A stretch of 64,000 nucleotides of DNA from Bombyx mori (GCF_030269925.1 NC_085112.1:9487501-9551500); one strand, 5' to 3'. Counted from the first letter of the stretch, positions 12,912 through 24,190 are shown. A program made the numbers and translations. The notes: generated by a model not told the origin, from the letters alone.

Positions 12912-13045
12912 CCTTTGCAAAAATCTCTGAAGTTTATAATATCATACCTAAATCTGTAAATATAAAACATTTACAATACTAAAACAATTACTTTTGAAAC
13001 ATTCATGTTTTCATTCTCCCAGCAGTCTAGTCTCAATGACGGACA
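12912..13045 (+). repeat. local duplication, copy A (empty site)
   Basis: About 135 bp (tttgcaaaaatctctgaag ... ttttgaaacattcatg ... agtctcaatgacgg) that recurs at 13253-13326 plus 14017-14085. Copy A is not interrupted and serves as the empty-site reference for the element in copy B. Confidence 0.75.
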
Positions 13046-13252
13046 TTTACGAGTCCGTGCGGGTAGGTACCACCGCCTTGTCTATTTCTGTCGTGAAGCA
13101 GTAATGCGTTTCTGTTTGAAGGGTGGGTCAGCCGTTGTAGCTATACTTGAGACCTTAGAACTTATATCTTAAGGTGGGTGGCGCATTTACGTCGTAGATG
13201 CCTATGGGCTCCAGCAAACACTTAACACCCAGGTAAGCAATAAAAAAAAACT
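13046..13252 (+). mobile_element. Bm1 SINE, 5'-truncated
   Basis: From cgagtccgtgcgggtaggt to the A run. Missing the gtgggctgtgagctcgtcc block near its 3' end. Lies exactly between the two copies of the local duplication. Confidence 0.85.
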
Positions 13253-13326
13253 TTGCAAAAATCTCTGAAGCTTATAATGTCATACTTAGATTTGTAAATA
13301 TAAAGCATTTAGACTATTAAAACAAA

Positions 13327-14016
13327 CTAGAGGTCCCGCAGTAGTCGAAATTCGACTATAATTAATTGGAATTGTAAGTTTGTACACTATTATGATTGTA
13401 TTGTATACTTCTATAATCACATATTTCGCCAAGACTACACTGTAAAAAATATTAACAAAGACAAACAATGTTTAATCTATTCTCAATTTGGCAACAGATG
13501 CCAAGAACAAAAGTTTGACAATAAATAGTATGCATGCGTGTGTGCGTCAAATACATGGTATGTAGTGTGTGTAATGTTTTCTTTATTGATTTAATGTATC
13601 TTTTATCCTCAAATTCTTCGGGCACATCACTCGTAATGAGGACTCCATTGAGCGGTTGGTGGTGCAAGGGAAAGTCGAGGGCAAAAGATCTCGCGGACGA
13701 TCTCCAACACGATGGACCGACCTCATAAAATCTGTTACTCACTCCAACATAAATGCTTGCTCTCACTCTGCGAAACATCGTGCCACATGGCGTCGCATCG
13801 CGAGAGCATCGGTATCGCAGGATCCGACTGATGCATGACCACGACCACTCTGTCAAGAGTGTACGAATAGGAAGAATCTTTTATGCATTATTTTAAAAAA
13901 ATATTAGCATTGTGCACTTCTTCTCTATATTCTCTATAAGTGTGAAAAATTTCATACTCCTCCGTCCGCGCAATTTTCGTAAAAAGGGATACAAAGTTTT
14001 TGCTTCACGTATTAAT
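13327..14016 (+). mobile_element. family-A repeat with 11-bp target duplication
   Basis: Starts ctagaggtcccgcagtagtc and ends acaaagtttttgcttcacgt plus attaat. Flanked by attaaaacaaa on both sides (13316-13326, 14017-14027). The native element is about 420 bp; this copy carries an extra 269-bp LINE insertion. Other copies: 23525-23932 (-), 27634-28055, 36422-36832, 40008-40423. No coding potential of its own. Confidence 0.8.
13607..13875 (+). mobile_element. RTE-like LINE 3' fragment inside the family-A repeat
   Basis: Flanked by the 9-bp repeat atcttttat (13598-13606, 13876-13884). 13611-13838 is the C-terminal end of a reverse-transcriptase ORF: FFGHITRNEDSIERLVVQGK, RSRGRSPTRWTDLI, ATWRRIARA, then TGA. 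The 3' UTR (cacgaccactctgtcaagag) is shared with 56376-56417. Severely 5'-truncated, so inactive. Confidence 0.8.
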
Positions 14017-14589
14017 ATTAAAACAAATAGTTTTGAAACATTCATGATGTCATTCTCTCAACAGTGAAGTCTCACTGACCGAAAATTACAATGCAAACGT
14101 CCAACAAAACACATAACAAAGCAGAAATTACAACTACCATTTATCACTCTGCGCTTCCTTGAAGCATTCGAGCCGTCAGCATCTTGACAGCAAAATCAGA
14201 GGCCGCTCCCTCCCACAACATCAGCTAGATTAGCCGTAAATATTTATAAGTGCAATAACGCCTTAATACGTATTCATAAGTGAAAATTGTTATGCAAATA
14301 GCGCTTATAGGGCGGGTTGTAAATCTGGTCAGTCTGGCTGCGACTTCGTGATATATTGAGCTTCGGAACCCTGATGTTTCGTGTTTGACACTGATTTGTG
14401 TTGAATGGTGACGTGGAGGATGTTATTTGAGTATTACTTAGTATCGACTGATATCACAATAACGGATTGTGTAAAACATACATAGTTACAAAGAGTATCA
14501 AAAATTAATGTCCTCAATCTCAATAGCTTTATTATCAATGTTCAATGATGTTTAGGTAATCAAAATTATGACGCTATAATTAAATAACG

Positions 14590-15040
14590 AATTTTAATAA
14601 ATTTGAATTTAAAATAGTGTAAGAAAAAATGATTTTATTGTAAAAAAGCGTGGGTGCTTTTCAGGATACTATCAAAATAACACTTCTACTCATATCTGTT
14701 CATAAATGTGTTTATAACTATGTGTGTATAAATGTGTTTATAACTGTTTATAACTACTGATACCATGCACCCACGCTTTTTTTTACAATAAAATCATTTT
14801 TTCTTACACTTTTTTTAATTCATTTTATTAAAATTTATTTTTTAGTTGGATTTTCTATAAAAGCGTATTTTGTTAGTTTTTTCTAAATTTTTATTTATTT
14901 TTTAATTGAGCTTCAAATTTTTCGATTATTTTTTTTAATATTGAATTGTCATCAGTCCTTAATAAGTATACGAAATTTCGAGTAAATCCGACGTTTTGAA
15001 GGGGGTCAAAATCATCTTCAAAGATTCCGTTACATACTGA
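14590..15040 (+). mobile_element. family-C inverted-repeat element, right half plus inverted internal segment
   Basis: 14595-14665 is the reverse complement of 14765-14840 (gcacccacgctttttt, caataaaatcatttttt, cttacac), a long stem with about 100-base loop. 14955-15035 carries the right terminal repeat that pairs with the left terminus of the copy at 556. No ORF. Confidence 0.65.
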
Positions 15041-15075
15041 CATACTAATATATACATAAATCTGAAGCGGCTTGG

Positions 15076-15190
15076 CTCGGTAGGCAGCGGTTTGGCTCTG
15101 CCCCTGGCATTGCTGAAGTCCATGGGCGACGGTAACCATTCACCATCAGGTGGGCCGTATATTCGTCTGCCTACAAAGGCAATAAAAAGA
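15076..15190 (+). mobile_element. LINE 3' end (family L)
   Basis: ggtaggcagcggtttggctc, catgggcgacggtaacca, ccatcaggtgggccgtat, ctacaaaggcaataaaaa. Only the last ~115 bases of a LINE whose ORF end is visible at 19408. Confidence 0.75.
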
Positions 15191-16514
15191 AAAGAAGCTA
15201 ATAAAAGCGTATTAAAAATAATGCTGTAGCTATAAATAATCTCAACAAGCATACGGTAGGTATGTAGCATTAGGTATACATCGTACGGTGGAATTACTTA
15301 TGGTGTCACTCAAACCACCAAAATTCGGTTTCACACTTTAATTCGTCGACACATGTCTGATTAAAGATATTAATTGTTTTAAAACGATATGAACGATGTG
15401 CGAAATACAGATTAAATTTTTATAATTGCAAATCATGTGCGACGATATTTTCAGAACAATGTAAAATTCATTTTGGTTTAATAACGTTGCTACTGGCTTT
15501 CGATTTTTCAATTTTCGTTAGAAATGCTAAATGTTATTTAGTCATATCTATCATCAGAATGGCCTAACTGGTGAGGAGAGATTTATCTATTTTTCTCTAT
15601 TTTTCATAGACATAAGATATTAGAGAAACAGCAGAGACGCTATCAGTTTACATGTTTTGCCTCTAACATAAAAAGTAAGGAATAAATCTTCCCATTAGCT
15701 TGTGTTAAGTCAGTGTTTTTTTTTCAAATCCTAAGAAAATACCGTTGCTAGAGTAGCAGTTACTACAGTATTTAAAACATTTTAGACACGTCAGCCAAAG
15801 AGCAGGTTTTTGGAAATTTATTTTCGTTGTCGTATTTTACTGATTTTACGTACACATGTTAATAATTTTAAAGCAGCATACACAAGTATTTTCGTGACTT
15901 AATGTAATAAAGGACATGATAACTTGCATTAATAACATTTTCATTTATAACGGCAATAAACTATTGAGCTAACGTAAATTGAAAACAATATTTATTTGCG
16001 TGGCCTTGCATTAGTACTTATCGTTTTATTAAATTGGGATTTCGTAAAGGAATAGAGATAGTAAATAGGCAACCGCGCATTCCATCATGGCCCATGCGCG
16101 TTAATTTATAGCCGACTTCAATAAAAGAAGGAAGTGTTCGCCTGTTTTTATTTATCAGGACGACCGATTTTAATATTCGTTATTTTATTTCAAACCTGGT
16201 ATTTCTCATTTGATCCCATTTAAACTTAATCAAAATCTGACCAAGTACTTTTGAGTTATCCCTAACAATACTTATTTAATTGACTTCGACTCCAATGATG
16301 TTATGTTTTTTTTTTTATTGTTGAAGTTTAATTTTCTTTTTTATTAAAGTATTGCTTTATGTTTAAAACGGTTTTATTACCTATCGTGCAGTGAAAATTA
16401 CAACAGATTTTTTGCATAGCAATTTTTTAGCAATTCTATTGTTCTTGTTCTGTTCTTCTTCTAATTAAATAAAACATTGGCAATCACCAACAATAATTAT
16501 ATAAGAATCGTCAT
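15191..16514. other. no recognised feature
   Basis: AT-rich unique-looking sequence. A small GC patch at 16070-16105 contains gcgcattccatcatggccc next to catgcgcg. Confidence 0.45.
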
Positions 16515-16800
16515 GGTTTAAAGATAAGACGCCCGACGTACTCATTTGAAGGGAAGGAAGTATGCTGGTGTTTGAATCCCATACGCTCTCACAAATTTTT
16601 CAAAGAAATTTATACTTGACACGTGTGTAAATAACTACGACGGTGTAAGAATAATATTATGTCCTCAAATCTATCTTTCAATATTTATAAATTTGCAGAA
16701 TTGCTTGAGGTATGGAGAATTGTTAGTGCGCATGAGTAGGTGCAACCGTCCTGCTTATTTCTACAGCAAGCCAATCTTGCGTATTTGCATAAAGCGTTAT
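16515..16800 (+). mobile_element. old, degenerate Bm1 with head
   Basis: aaagataagacgcccgacgt and gtttgaatcccata match the tRNA-like head; gtgcgcatgagtaggtgcaa and tgcttatttctac match the body. Heavily mutated. Confidence 0.5.
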
Positions 16801-17099
16801 ATATTAGTATTGAGATTTATTTATTTATTTATTTGGGAAACAAACAGTTCAATACAAACATATAATATTTAAAAAAAAAATAGATTAAACAATAACCAAA
16901 TCTTGCAGGTGGTGTTATTGACATTGACGTGTCGATGATTTCCAATGATTACTGAATGCGCCAAAAGTTCAGTCACATATAACTCTGCAATAAATAAATC
17001 TTTCTATATTGATACACATATGCGCGAAGACATTATTATCATTGGCGGAAGCGTCAATTTTTCATCAGGTGGATTCCATGATCGTATGCTTTCTTACTT
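16801..17099. other. (TTTA)n and unrecognised sequence
   Basis: (ATTT)n at 16816-16842 followed by AT-rich sequence, resembling the tract at 6873. Confidence 0.35.
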
Positions 17100-17217
17100 A
17101 TATCCTATATCTCAAGGTGGGTGGCGTACTTACGTTGTAGATATCTATGGACTCCAGTCACCGCTTAACACCAGGTGGGCTGTGAGCTCGTCCACCCATA
17201 TAAGCAATAAAAAAAAG
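17100..17217 (+). mobile_element. Bm1 SINE 3' part
   Basis: tatatctcaaggtgggtggcg to ctgtgagctcgtccaccc and an A-rich end. 5' half missing. Confidence 0.8.
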
Positions 17218-17655
17218 TAAAACAAAAAAAAGACAAAAAAAACCTAAAATAATTAAATACTGACGATCACGAAACGATTTTACTTAATTTAATTTTATCG
17301 ATGGAATTCAAAGGCAAATCTAAAACTACATAATATTTCCAGCTATAGTAAATGAAATATATGAGTTTAGATGTTAATTAAATGTCTCTGACTTATGAAT
17401 TTAATCTGTTTGCTTTGCATCGAATTAAGTTGATACACTTAACGCAATTCAACATTCATTTGCATCGAATTATTAAGCTGTGTTTTATCTAACAATTCAA
17501 ATCTATTTTCAAGTAACATTACATAGTTTGAAAGCAAATTACTAAATTTTAAGCCGGAATACCAGAAAACACTTGTCAGTTTAAAGTAATTATTGATGTT
17601 TGCAAAATGTATACAAGTAATCACAGTTTGAGGCCGATCGCTAGAGCGACTAATG

Positions 17656-17918
17656 TTAAGTTTGCACTATCAAAGCCGACTCTGGCGCCACCGCCCACAG
17701 TCCGTCGCGACTCGGCCGGCTATTGCGAGCCCTATTACCAGCTATCGCTTGTACCGGTGTATCTGTAACGTTTACAACACTCTGGATCAGAAATTCAACC
17801 TGCTCGCGTGGGTTGAAACTTAATAGCCTTTTAATTTTACTACATGCGCCTATCAACACGTACTGAGTAGTAATACCTGGTAATATCATTCTTGATCCTT
17901 CGGGTAATCGCTTCTGAA
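17656..17918 (-). CDS. possible terminal exon of an unrecognised gene
   Basis: On the minus strand a strong acceptor (tataatttcag) precedes an 87-codon open frame: KRLPEGSRMILPG, YVLIGACSKIKRLLSFN, REQVEFLIQSVVNV, then a basic/Ser-rich end and TAA. Base composition and codon use are more gene-like than the surroundings. I do not recognise the family, and no partner exon is visible nearby. A domesticated or decayed transposon fragment is equally possible. Confidence 0.3.
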
Positions 17919-18171
17919 ATTATATTTATAATGGGCTAAGCCTTAAAGTTTCCCTATAATATTTGCACGAGATAGCCTGCGCGTTGGCGCGAGCCTATCT
18001 TCGTAAATGCTTTGAGCATTTTTACGGGTACAATTAGGGCTTTAAGACGTTATTAACTTCTTTTGTTAACTTTTGTAATTACCAGAGTAGTTTGCGTATG
18101 CGAAAAGGACGGAATCTTCTGTCTTCAACATTTATTTCGAAGCAATTTTATAACGTTTTTATATATTATTA
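17919..18171. other. no recognised feature; short inverted repeat at 17968-18030
   Basis: cgagatagcctgcgcgttgg and gcgcgagcctatcttcg form an imperfect hairpin, followed by a second small one around tgctttgagcatttttac. Confidence 0.35.
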
Positions 18172-18412
18172 ACTAGCTGATCCGGCAGACTTCGTAGTGC
18201 CTCAATGGATAAATAAAAGACCGACGGGGGAGACATCAAAGGAAAAACGAAATTGTTATTTTTATTTAATTCTGAGCATTTTCATATTTATCTACCTTTT
18301 AAACCTTCTCTGGACTTCCACAAATAATTCAAGACCAAAATTAGCCAAATCGGTTCAGCAGTTCTCGAGTTTTCGCGAGACTAACGAACAGCAATTCATT
18401 TTTATATATAGA
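18172..18412 (+). mobile_element. RTE-like repeat, family D
   Basis: Same boundaries as the 5678 copy (ctagctgatccggcagac ... aattcatttttatatatag), with an internal deletion of about 45 bases after the aataaaagac motif. Confidence 0.65.
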
Positions 18413-19079
18413 GGTAAACACCGCCTTGACTATATCTCTGCTTTTACTGTACTGTGTTTTACTCTGCTTTTAAAATAATTTGGTACTTTAGTCGTAAGAT
18501 GAATATCAAATCGCGCGAAAAGTAAATTTAAAAATTAGCTATTAATATTAATTATTTCCGTGCCGATGCTTTATTGCAGCCGCATAATGAAATATAACGT
18601 TGTCGATTAGACATTTAACCGCTCAGTGATTCGTCTAAATATAAACAGGGGATCGTATTCTGTCTAAATAGCGTACATTAAATATCGGTAACTCTGCTAA
18701 ATCACGTTGACAGGAGTGATTAATCTTCAGCGGAGAATGCTTGTCGTTAGTCGAGCAATAAAGAGATAACAAAATAAATCAAAGAGCCATAAATATGGAC
18801 CGGATGAGCGACCAGTGCCAGACCGTGGCGGTCCGGTCTCACACTTTACGTAATCTTCATTGAACTCGCACGGAACCCGAACTCTGTAAAAATATACACG
18901 AAAACATAGCACAGTTGTAAATTATCTTTATTGTTTTTGTGGGAACAACTAAAGTCTTCGTGGTGGACGCGCGCATTGGTTTACCGTTAATGAATTTAAT
19001 TTAGAATTGAATATCGAAGCTGGCATCAATGAGGTGCTATCAGACCATATAGATTTATTGCCAGCTAACAAAGTTTTAG
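18413..19079. other. no recognised feature
   Basis: Contains a GC patch at 18790-18880 with no coding signal. Confidence 0.4.
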
Positions 19080-19518
19080 AAAGTGTGCCGATGAATTAGC
19101 GAAAATTATGAGCATTCACGTTCGCCAGATGAATAGCCGAGTTTTCTCTGTATTTTGTACCGTATGTTCCATGGGGAGTGCTCTGAGGGATTGTTTTAGA
19201 TAAATCCCTCATCTCCTTTTTACCATCGCACTTCCCGCCATCGGAGCAGAGTTCATCCATATTATTAGGAACCGCTGCATTTATCGACAGTGCGTTTCCA
19301 GAGGTCTTTTTTGCCACGTACCATCCGGCTATGAAATGAGCCCCTCCACGGTGTTTCCCGAGCGCTATGACATGTCCTTCTTCAAATGAGGCTTGTGGAG
19401 AGTATTAAGCAGTAGGCAGCGACTTAGCTCTGCCTCTGGCATTGCTGAAGTCCATGGGCGACGGTAACCACTCACCATCAGGTGGACCGTATGCTCGTCT
19501 GTCTACAAGGGCAATAAA
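19080..19518 (+). mobile_element. LINE 3' end with remnant ORF end (family L)
   Basis: Reads, with frameshifts and stops, the C terminus of a LINE ORF (MSPSTVFPERYDMSFF, then LWRVLSS-RQRL) immediately followed by the same terminal ~110 bases found at 15076, 36284, 41635, 49640, 56446 and 57577. So those short copies are 3' ends of this LINE. A more diverged copy lies at 63090-63440. Confidence 0.65.
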
Positions 19519-20119
19519 AAAAATTTATCAGCGTGGGTCATACCGTCTCCATTATTATAAGTCATAATTCAGTAGCGGGAATGCTGCAAAAGTGCAATAT
19601 CCGACTAGAGCTATAACTGTCAACAGAGGTATGAATCACAGACGTATAAATCGTGGCTAGGATACTGTCACACCAGACTATTGCATTAGCAACCTGATTT
19701 AATTTAATTTAATTATAATTTGTTATCGTAGCGATATGTAAACAATCTTAATTTATATTATTAATTCTTAACCTACCGTAGGTAATTAATATTACCTGAT
19801 AAAATTGTTATTATTGAAACTTAAGATTTTTTTTTAAACATTTTACTATTGTGACCACTATTGTTTGAGAACCGAGGCGTAAGTAGTAATTTTATTAATC
19901 GTAATCTCACGATACAAGTTTGTCTAGTCAGAGCCCTATAGATGTTGAAACTGTAAGTTGCTTTTGGCTATAAATGATTTTGTATTTGTAATTGTGTTAT
20001 ATTATGCCAGGACTTATTCCATTGAGTTAAAGCTCATTTTAGAAGGTATTTTAGTACGTAAAATCCTTAAAAAATCACACTGCTACAAATGTTACTGTTG
20101 CCTTTTTCATTGTCTTAAA
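19519..20119. other. no recognised feature
   Basis: AT-rich, no repeat shared with the rest of the window. Confidence 0.45.
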
Positions 20120-20140
20120 TGACCGTGGCCTAAAGGATAA
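20120..20140 (+). repeat. remnant of a Bm1 tRNA-like head, interrupted
   Basis: gaccgtggcctaaaggataa matches the first bases of the Bm1 head (cgtggcctgaaggataagac). The expected continuation taagac appears only after the Harbinger element, at 21403. Confidence 0.5.
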
Positions 20141-21402
20141 GGGCCTGGCCACAGCTACTGGCGGTGCGTTTTGCGGTGCGTTGCGAGGCGCGGCGGGCGG
20201 CGTGATTTTCGGGGGTATGCCACAGCTAGACTAGTTGCGACGGCGGCGGCGTCAGAGGTGCACGTATTTAGAAAGCCCTATCAAATTTCCCTATCAAAAG
20301 TGGCACGATATTACCTTGAAATAAGTGCGTTCTTAGCTGAAGATATTATTCAATCAAGAATAGGAGCGCACCCAGTTAGAAAAGGAGAGAACTTGGCGAA
20401 TTTCACACTATTTTATTATTATATTAGGAATAATAGGAATATAAGAACTATCCCGATAAATAGATTATTAATAGAAAATAGATTCAACCTTCACAGAGAT
20501 TACCAAGTTCAAATCTCAATTTACCATACGTCTTATTTGCCGATAAAGCCTATCCTCTTAAAAATTATTTGATGCGCCCATATCCACCGGGTGGTTTAAA
20601 TGCGGAACAAATAATTTTCAACAAAACATTATCCCGGGCAAGTGTCACAATTCAGTACGCGTTTGGTATTCTAACTAATAAATTTCGTATTTTTACGAAA
20701 AGTGTAAAGGCAAACAAAAAGCACGCGACATTGATTATAAAGGTTTCGTGCCTTAAAAGAAAGTGATGGAGACAGAGATGCAGCAGTTTGTTTCCCAGTT
20801 TGGACACTCCAATATTCACAATAGCGTACGCAGATCAAGACGGAATAATCGAGCAACGGTTCAAGCATCTAGAATACGAAATCAATTCAAATTTCAAATT
20901 TTATTTCAATAATCCTATCCAAGAGTATCTAGGAAACCATTAGTACCAGAAAATCGTTGTTTTATTTCGTCCCACATTTTTTTATAACATGCCTATATTT
21001 ATGATGTGGATGTTTTGACATCCATATTTCTGGTCTACTCAGTATTTCACTAATGAATTGTTCCACATCCATTATATTTTATTAGCTCAACGCGCGGTAA
21101 AAACAAAATGATTTGTTTCGGTCGCGCGATGCCTCAATGCGTCCACCGACACCGCCGCGCGCGCCGCTCTGAACTGTGGCCGCCTCCATATTGTCTAGTA
21201 CATTTGTTTCACTCGCACATGGCGCAGCTCGTCGCCGCCAGATGTCACGCGCCTCTCACCGCGCCTCGCAACGCACCGCAAAACGCACCGCCAGTAGCTG
21301 TGGCATACTTCATAGGTTGTCTACCATTTGTTTTCGCCGCTCCCGCTTGCCGCGCCTCACGACGCACCGCAATTCGCACCGCTCTCGGCTGTGGCCAAGG
21401 GG
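20141..21402 (+). mobile_element. PIF/Harbinger DNA transposon, internally deleted, TAA target duplication
   Basis: Flanked by TAA at 20138-20140 and 21403-21405, the TWA-type duplication of PIF/Harbinger. Terminal inverted repeats of about 60 bp share ggccacag, gcggtgcg and tgcggtgcg blocks. A second, nearly perfect inverted copy of the left end (acagctactggcggtgcg onward) sits subterminally at 21251-21310. Transposase remnants in two frames: AYPLKNYLMRPYPPGGLN and EQIIFNKTLSRA with FGILTNKFRIF at about 20540-20700, the conserved C-terminal part of Harbinger transposases. The N-terminal catalytic part is missing. Confidence 0.88.
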
Positions 21403-21405
21403 TAA

Positions 21406-23524
21406 GACACTCCGTGAAATAGGACATGCCGGTCTCCGCGTCCCGTAGGCAGATAATCGGTATTTATACTATATTAAATAATACAACAACATATAGTATA
21501 TTTATAAACATTTATGCCGAAGTTATAGAATTGAGGTTTAATCGTATTTCCTAAGATGGTAAAATTCTTATTCTACAGACTTCGATGCCCAATTAATGCC
21601 AAATGAGCTCATCCACCTAGTGTATGTGCTCAATTTAGTATGTTTGTTCATTACACAAAATTCATTATGTAAGTATGAATTTTAAAAAAATCATGAGAGT
21701 TATAAGAAATGGAAAAATAATCTTCGTGATTCCAATAAAAAACTATGCCACTTATCGACGTTCGCTTTGAAAAGCATAAAATCGAAAGTCTCGACAATGT
21801 TTGCTTTAAAAATAATGTGCTCAGGTACATACGTGAAGTTTCTATTCAATAATGACTTGCTTCGTTTCGCGCTCCTAAACAAACTTCTACCACTATACAA
21901 ACATTTGAGAAGAGTTCGATTATTACATAAACAACGTTTGAGAGCAGGAAGTTGTTCTCAAGCAGCCGTCACGGTGACATCGCGTTTGAGTCAGCTTACA
22001 AGAAAACGTGGCGCCAGTAATTTAACCCTAAATTAAAATTATACGCGAGAAATGTTTGGCTTATTTTTAGCACACTCTTAAGAGTTCGGGATTTTGCGAG
22101 TTTTTGGCTTAATAAAACTAATACACACACTAATGTACACACATTCAGGGTTTGTTTTCGGGTTTTTAGGTTCGCATTTTCGGCCTATCGAAGACTTCAC
22201 AATTTTCTTGATCAGGAACGACCAAGGTGTTTTTTTTATGTTTGAGAAGTTTCTGATGGCCCGTAGGCCTTTCCAGTTTTAAGAGGGCAGGTGGGCGAGC
22301 AAAGGCTCAGCCAGGAGACAAAGGTGTCATTTGTCGACGTTTGAATATTGTGCTAACTGTTTTTAAACAAAATATTTTCTTAGACAATAACGTTTCATTT
22401 GACACAGAACTAATATGTAGTAGTTTGCTGTACGGCAGTTTGTTCGACTTGGGTTTTCATCTTCATTTTTCATCTGGTTGAAGTGGTGGAACGGCTTATT
22501 TTCAAGGTTTGCAAACTAAATGTATAAACCATGTGAAATTTTACAATATTAATAAAGGAATCGTTTTGAGGTCTGTAGCCATTACAGAAAATAAGAAGAC
22601 CTAACTAGAACTTAAAATGGTTTATCCGGATAGTATGTGGGAAATACACACCAAGCAATGGGGTGATGGAAAAATAGAAGAAGAAGAATTTAATTTTAAT
22701 TTGATGAAGACATAAATGAAATGTATTTGCTATAAACAAGATTTAGACGATAAACAAGTAAATAATTAAAACTTTCATGTCTTTCTTAGATACTTGAAAT
22801 GTCTGAATGAAATTCTCTTATCTATTTTATTACCGAAATCTTAGAGTCAATCTTATCTCATTATCTCAATTAAATATGAATCTATTATTTTGTTACACTA
22901 AAAACTAGAAATACTTAAACGCGTTGCTGATGTACATAATCGTCAATGGTTTTTCTATTCGGGGTACGCGACCACCCACAGCAAAGTCGAATGGCTGTTA
23001 TTTTAGGTGCGCATATAATTGAGTTGTTGCGACCGTGGCGAACGTCGAACCACGCCGCGACACGCATAATGCGTTCTTTTATATGCACATTATGCATCTC
23101 ATATGCTCTTTACAAAATCCCATTAGTCACACCTACACATAGGTTTACATCGTCGCGTATTAATTTTCGTGTCAGTAATGTGCGACTCTATAAGTGATTG
23201 GGCTTTTCGTGTTTTAAGCTTTCGAACATGAGAATTGAGAATCTATGTAGAACTGTGAAAATTCTGAGTAATTTTGTCGACAAAACAATGATTCTTCGAA
23301 GTGATTAATAATAATAAGTTTTTACCTATGAAGTTGTCGTAATTTGAAACGTAATTTATAAGTAGCAATAAATTCTAGATTCAAATTAATTTTATTTTAA
23401 TAGTCTGGAATTCTATTTTCATATTCAGTCATTTGTCATGTGTTCAGTCATTAGTGTTTTGTATTTAGCCTAATAATCACATTGTATCTTTTTTATTGAT
23501 ATGGACATGGTAAAAATCTATATA
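21406..23524. other. no recognised gene
   Basis: Open frames of 60-90 codons at 21.7-22.3 and 22.9-23.2 kb overlap on both strands and show no domain. No window-shared repeat. Confidence 0.4.
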
Positions 23525-23932
23525 ATATATTAATACGTGAAGCAAAAACTTTGTACCCCCATTTTACGAAAATTGCGCGGACGGAGGAGTATGAAATTTC
23601 CCCACATTTATAGGGAATATGTATAGAGAAGGAGTGGAGAATGCTATTTTTTTTTTCATTAATAATACATTAAATCAATAAAAAAAACATTACACACACT
23701 ACCGTGTATTACACACATACATCTTTGTTTGTTGTCAACCTTTTTTTATTGCTTAAAGTCTGTGGTCAAATTGAGAATAGATTAATATTGTTGACCTTTA
23801 ATATTATTTGTCTATAGTGTAGTCTTGGCGAAATCTGTTATTAAAGAAGATTGGTAAATGGAACCATAATAATGTTCAAATTTATAATTTCAATTAATTA
23901 CAGTTGAATTTCGACTACTGCGGACCACTGGT
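23525..23932 (-). mobile_element. family-A repeat
   Basis: Reverse copy: begins taatacgtgaagcaaaaact, ends tcgaatttcgactactgcgg-type terminus. Internally it has an extra T run and a short extra tttttttattgcttaaa segment. Confidence 0.75.
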
Positions 23933-24029
23933 GATTATGGAATACGGCTTGAAATCCGAATGAATTCTGAAGACATACCGTCTCGAATAGAAATCAACGC
24001 TAACGCGTCTGCATTGCCTTTTGTATTCG

Positions 24030-24190
24030 CATCAAGAGGATTCCGTCTTTGTCGGTCATCCATCCCCTATCCCCAAGAAGGGTAAACCCATGGATTAAAG
24101 GCGATAGCTTCTTTACTTTCCAAAGTGATGGAGCAAATTATATTCACTCAGATTCTTAGGTATCTTGGGAATCACACTTCGCGTTGTCCC
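24030..24190 (+). pseudogene. non-LTR reverse-transcriptase fragment
   Basis: One frame reads KAIASLLSKVMEQIIFTQIL followed by RYLGNHTS, the conserved RPIALTSLLSKVMERI block of the RT fingers in jockey/R1-group LINEs. The preceding bases (ccatcccctatccccaagaa) give a shifted PxPKKG motif. Frameshifted, no further RT motifs around it. Confidence 0.65.

Larger units (their letters stand above)
13253..14085 (+). repeat. local duplication, copy B (interrupted)
   Basis: Second copy of the 135-bp segment, split by a 690-bp family-A element at 13327-14016. The two halves align with the uninterrupted copy A. Confidence 0.75.

Noticed and set aside
21108..21448. Arg/Ala-rich open frames on both strands
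   Set aside because: They translate the GC-rich terminal repeats of the Harbinger element.
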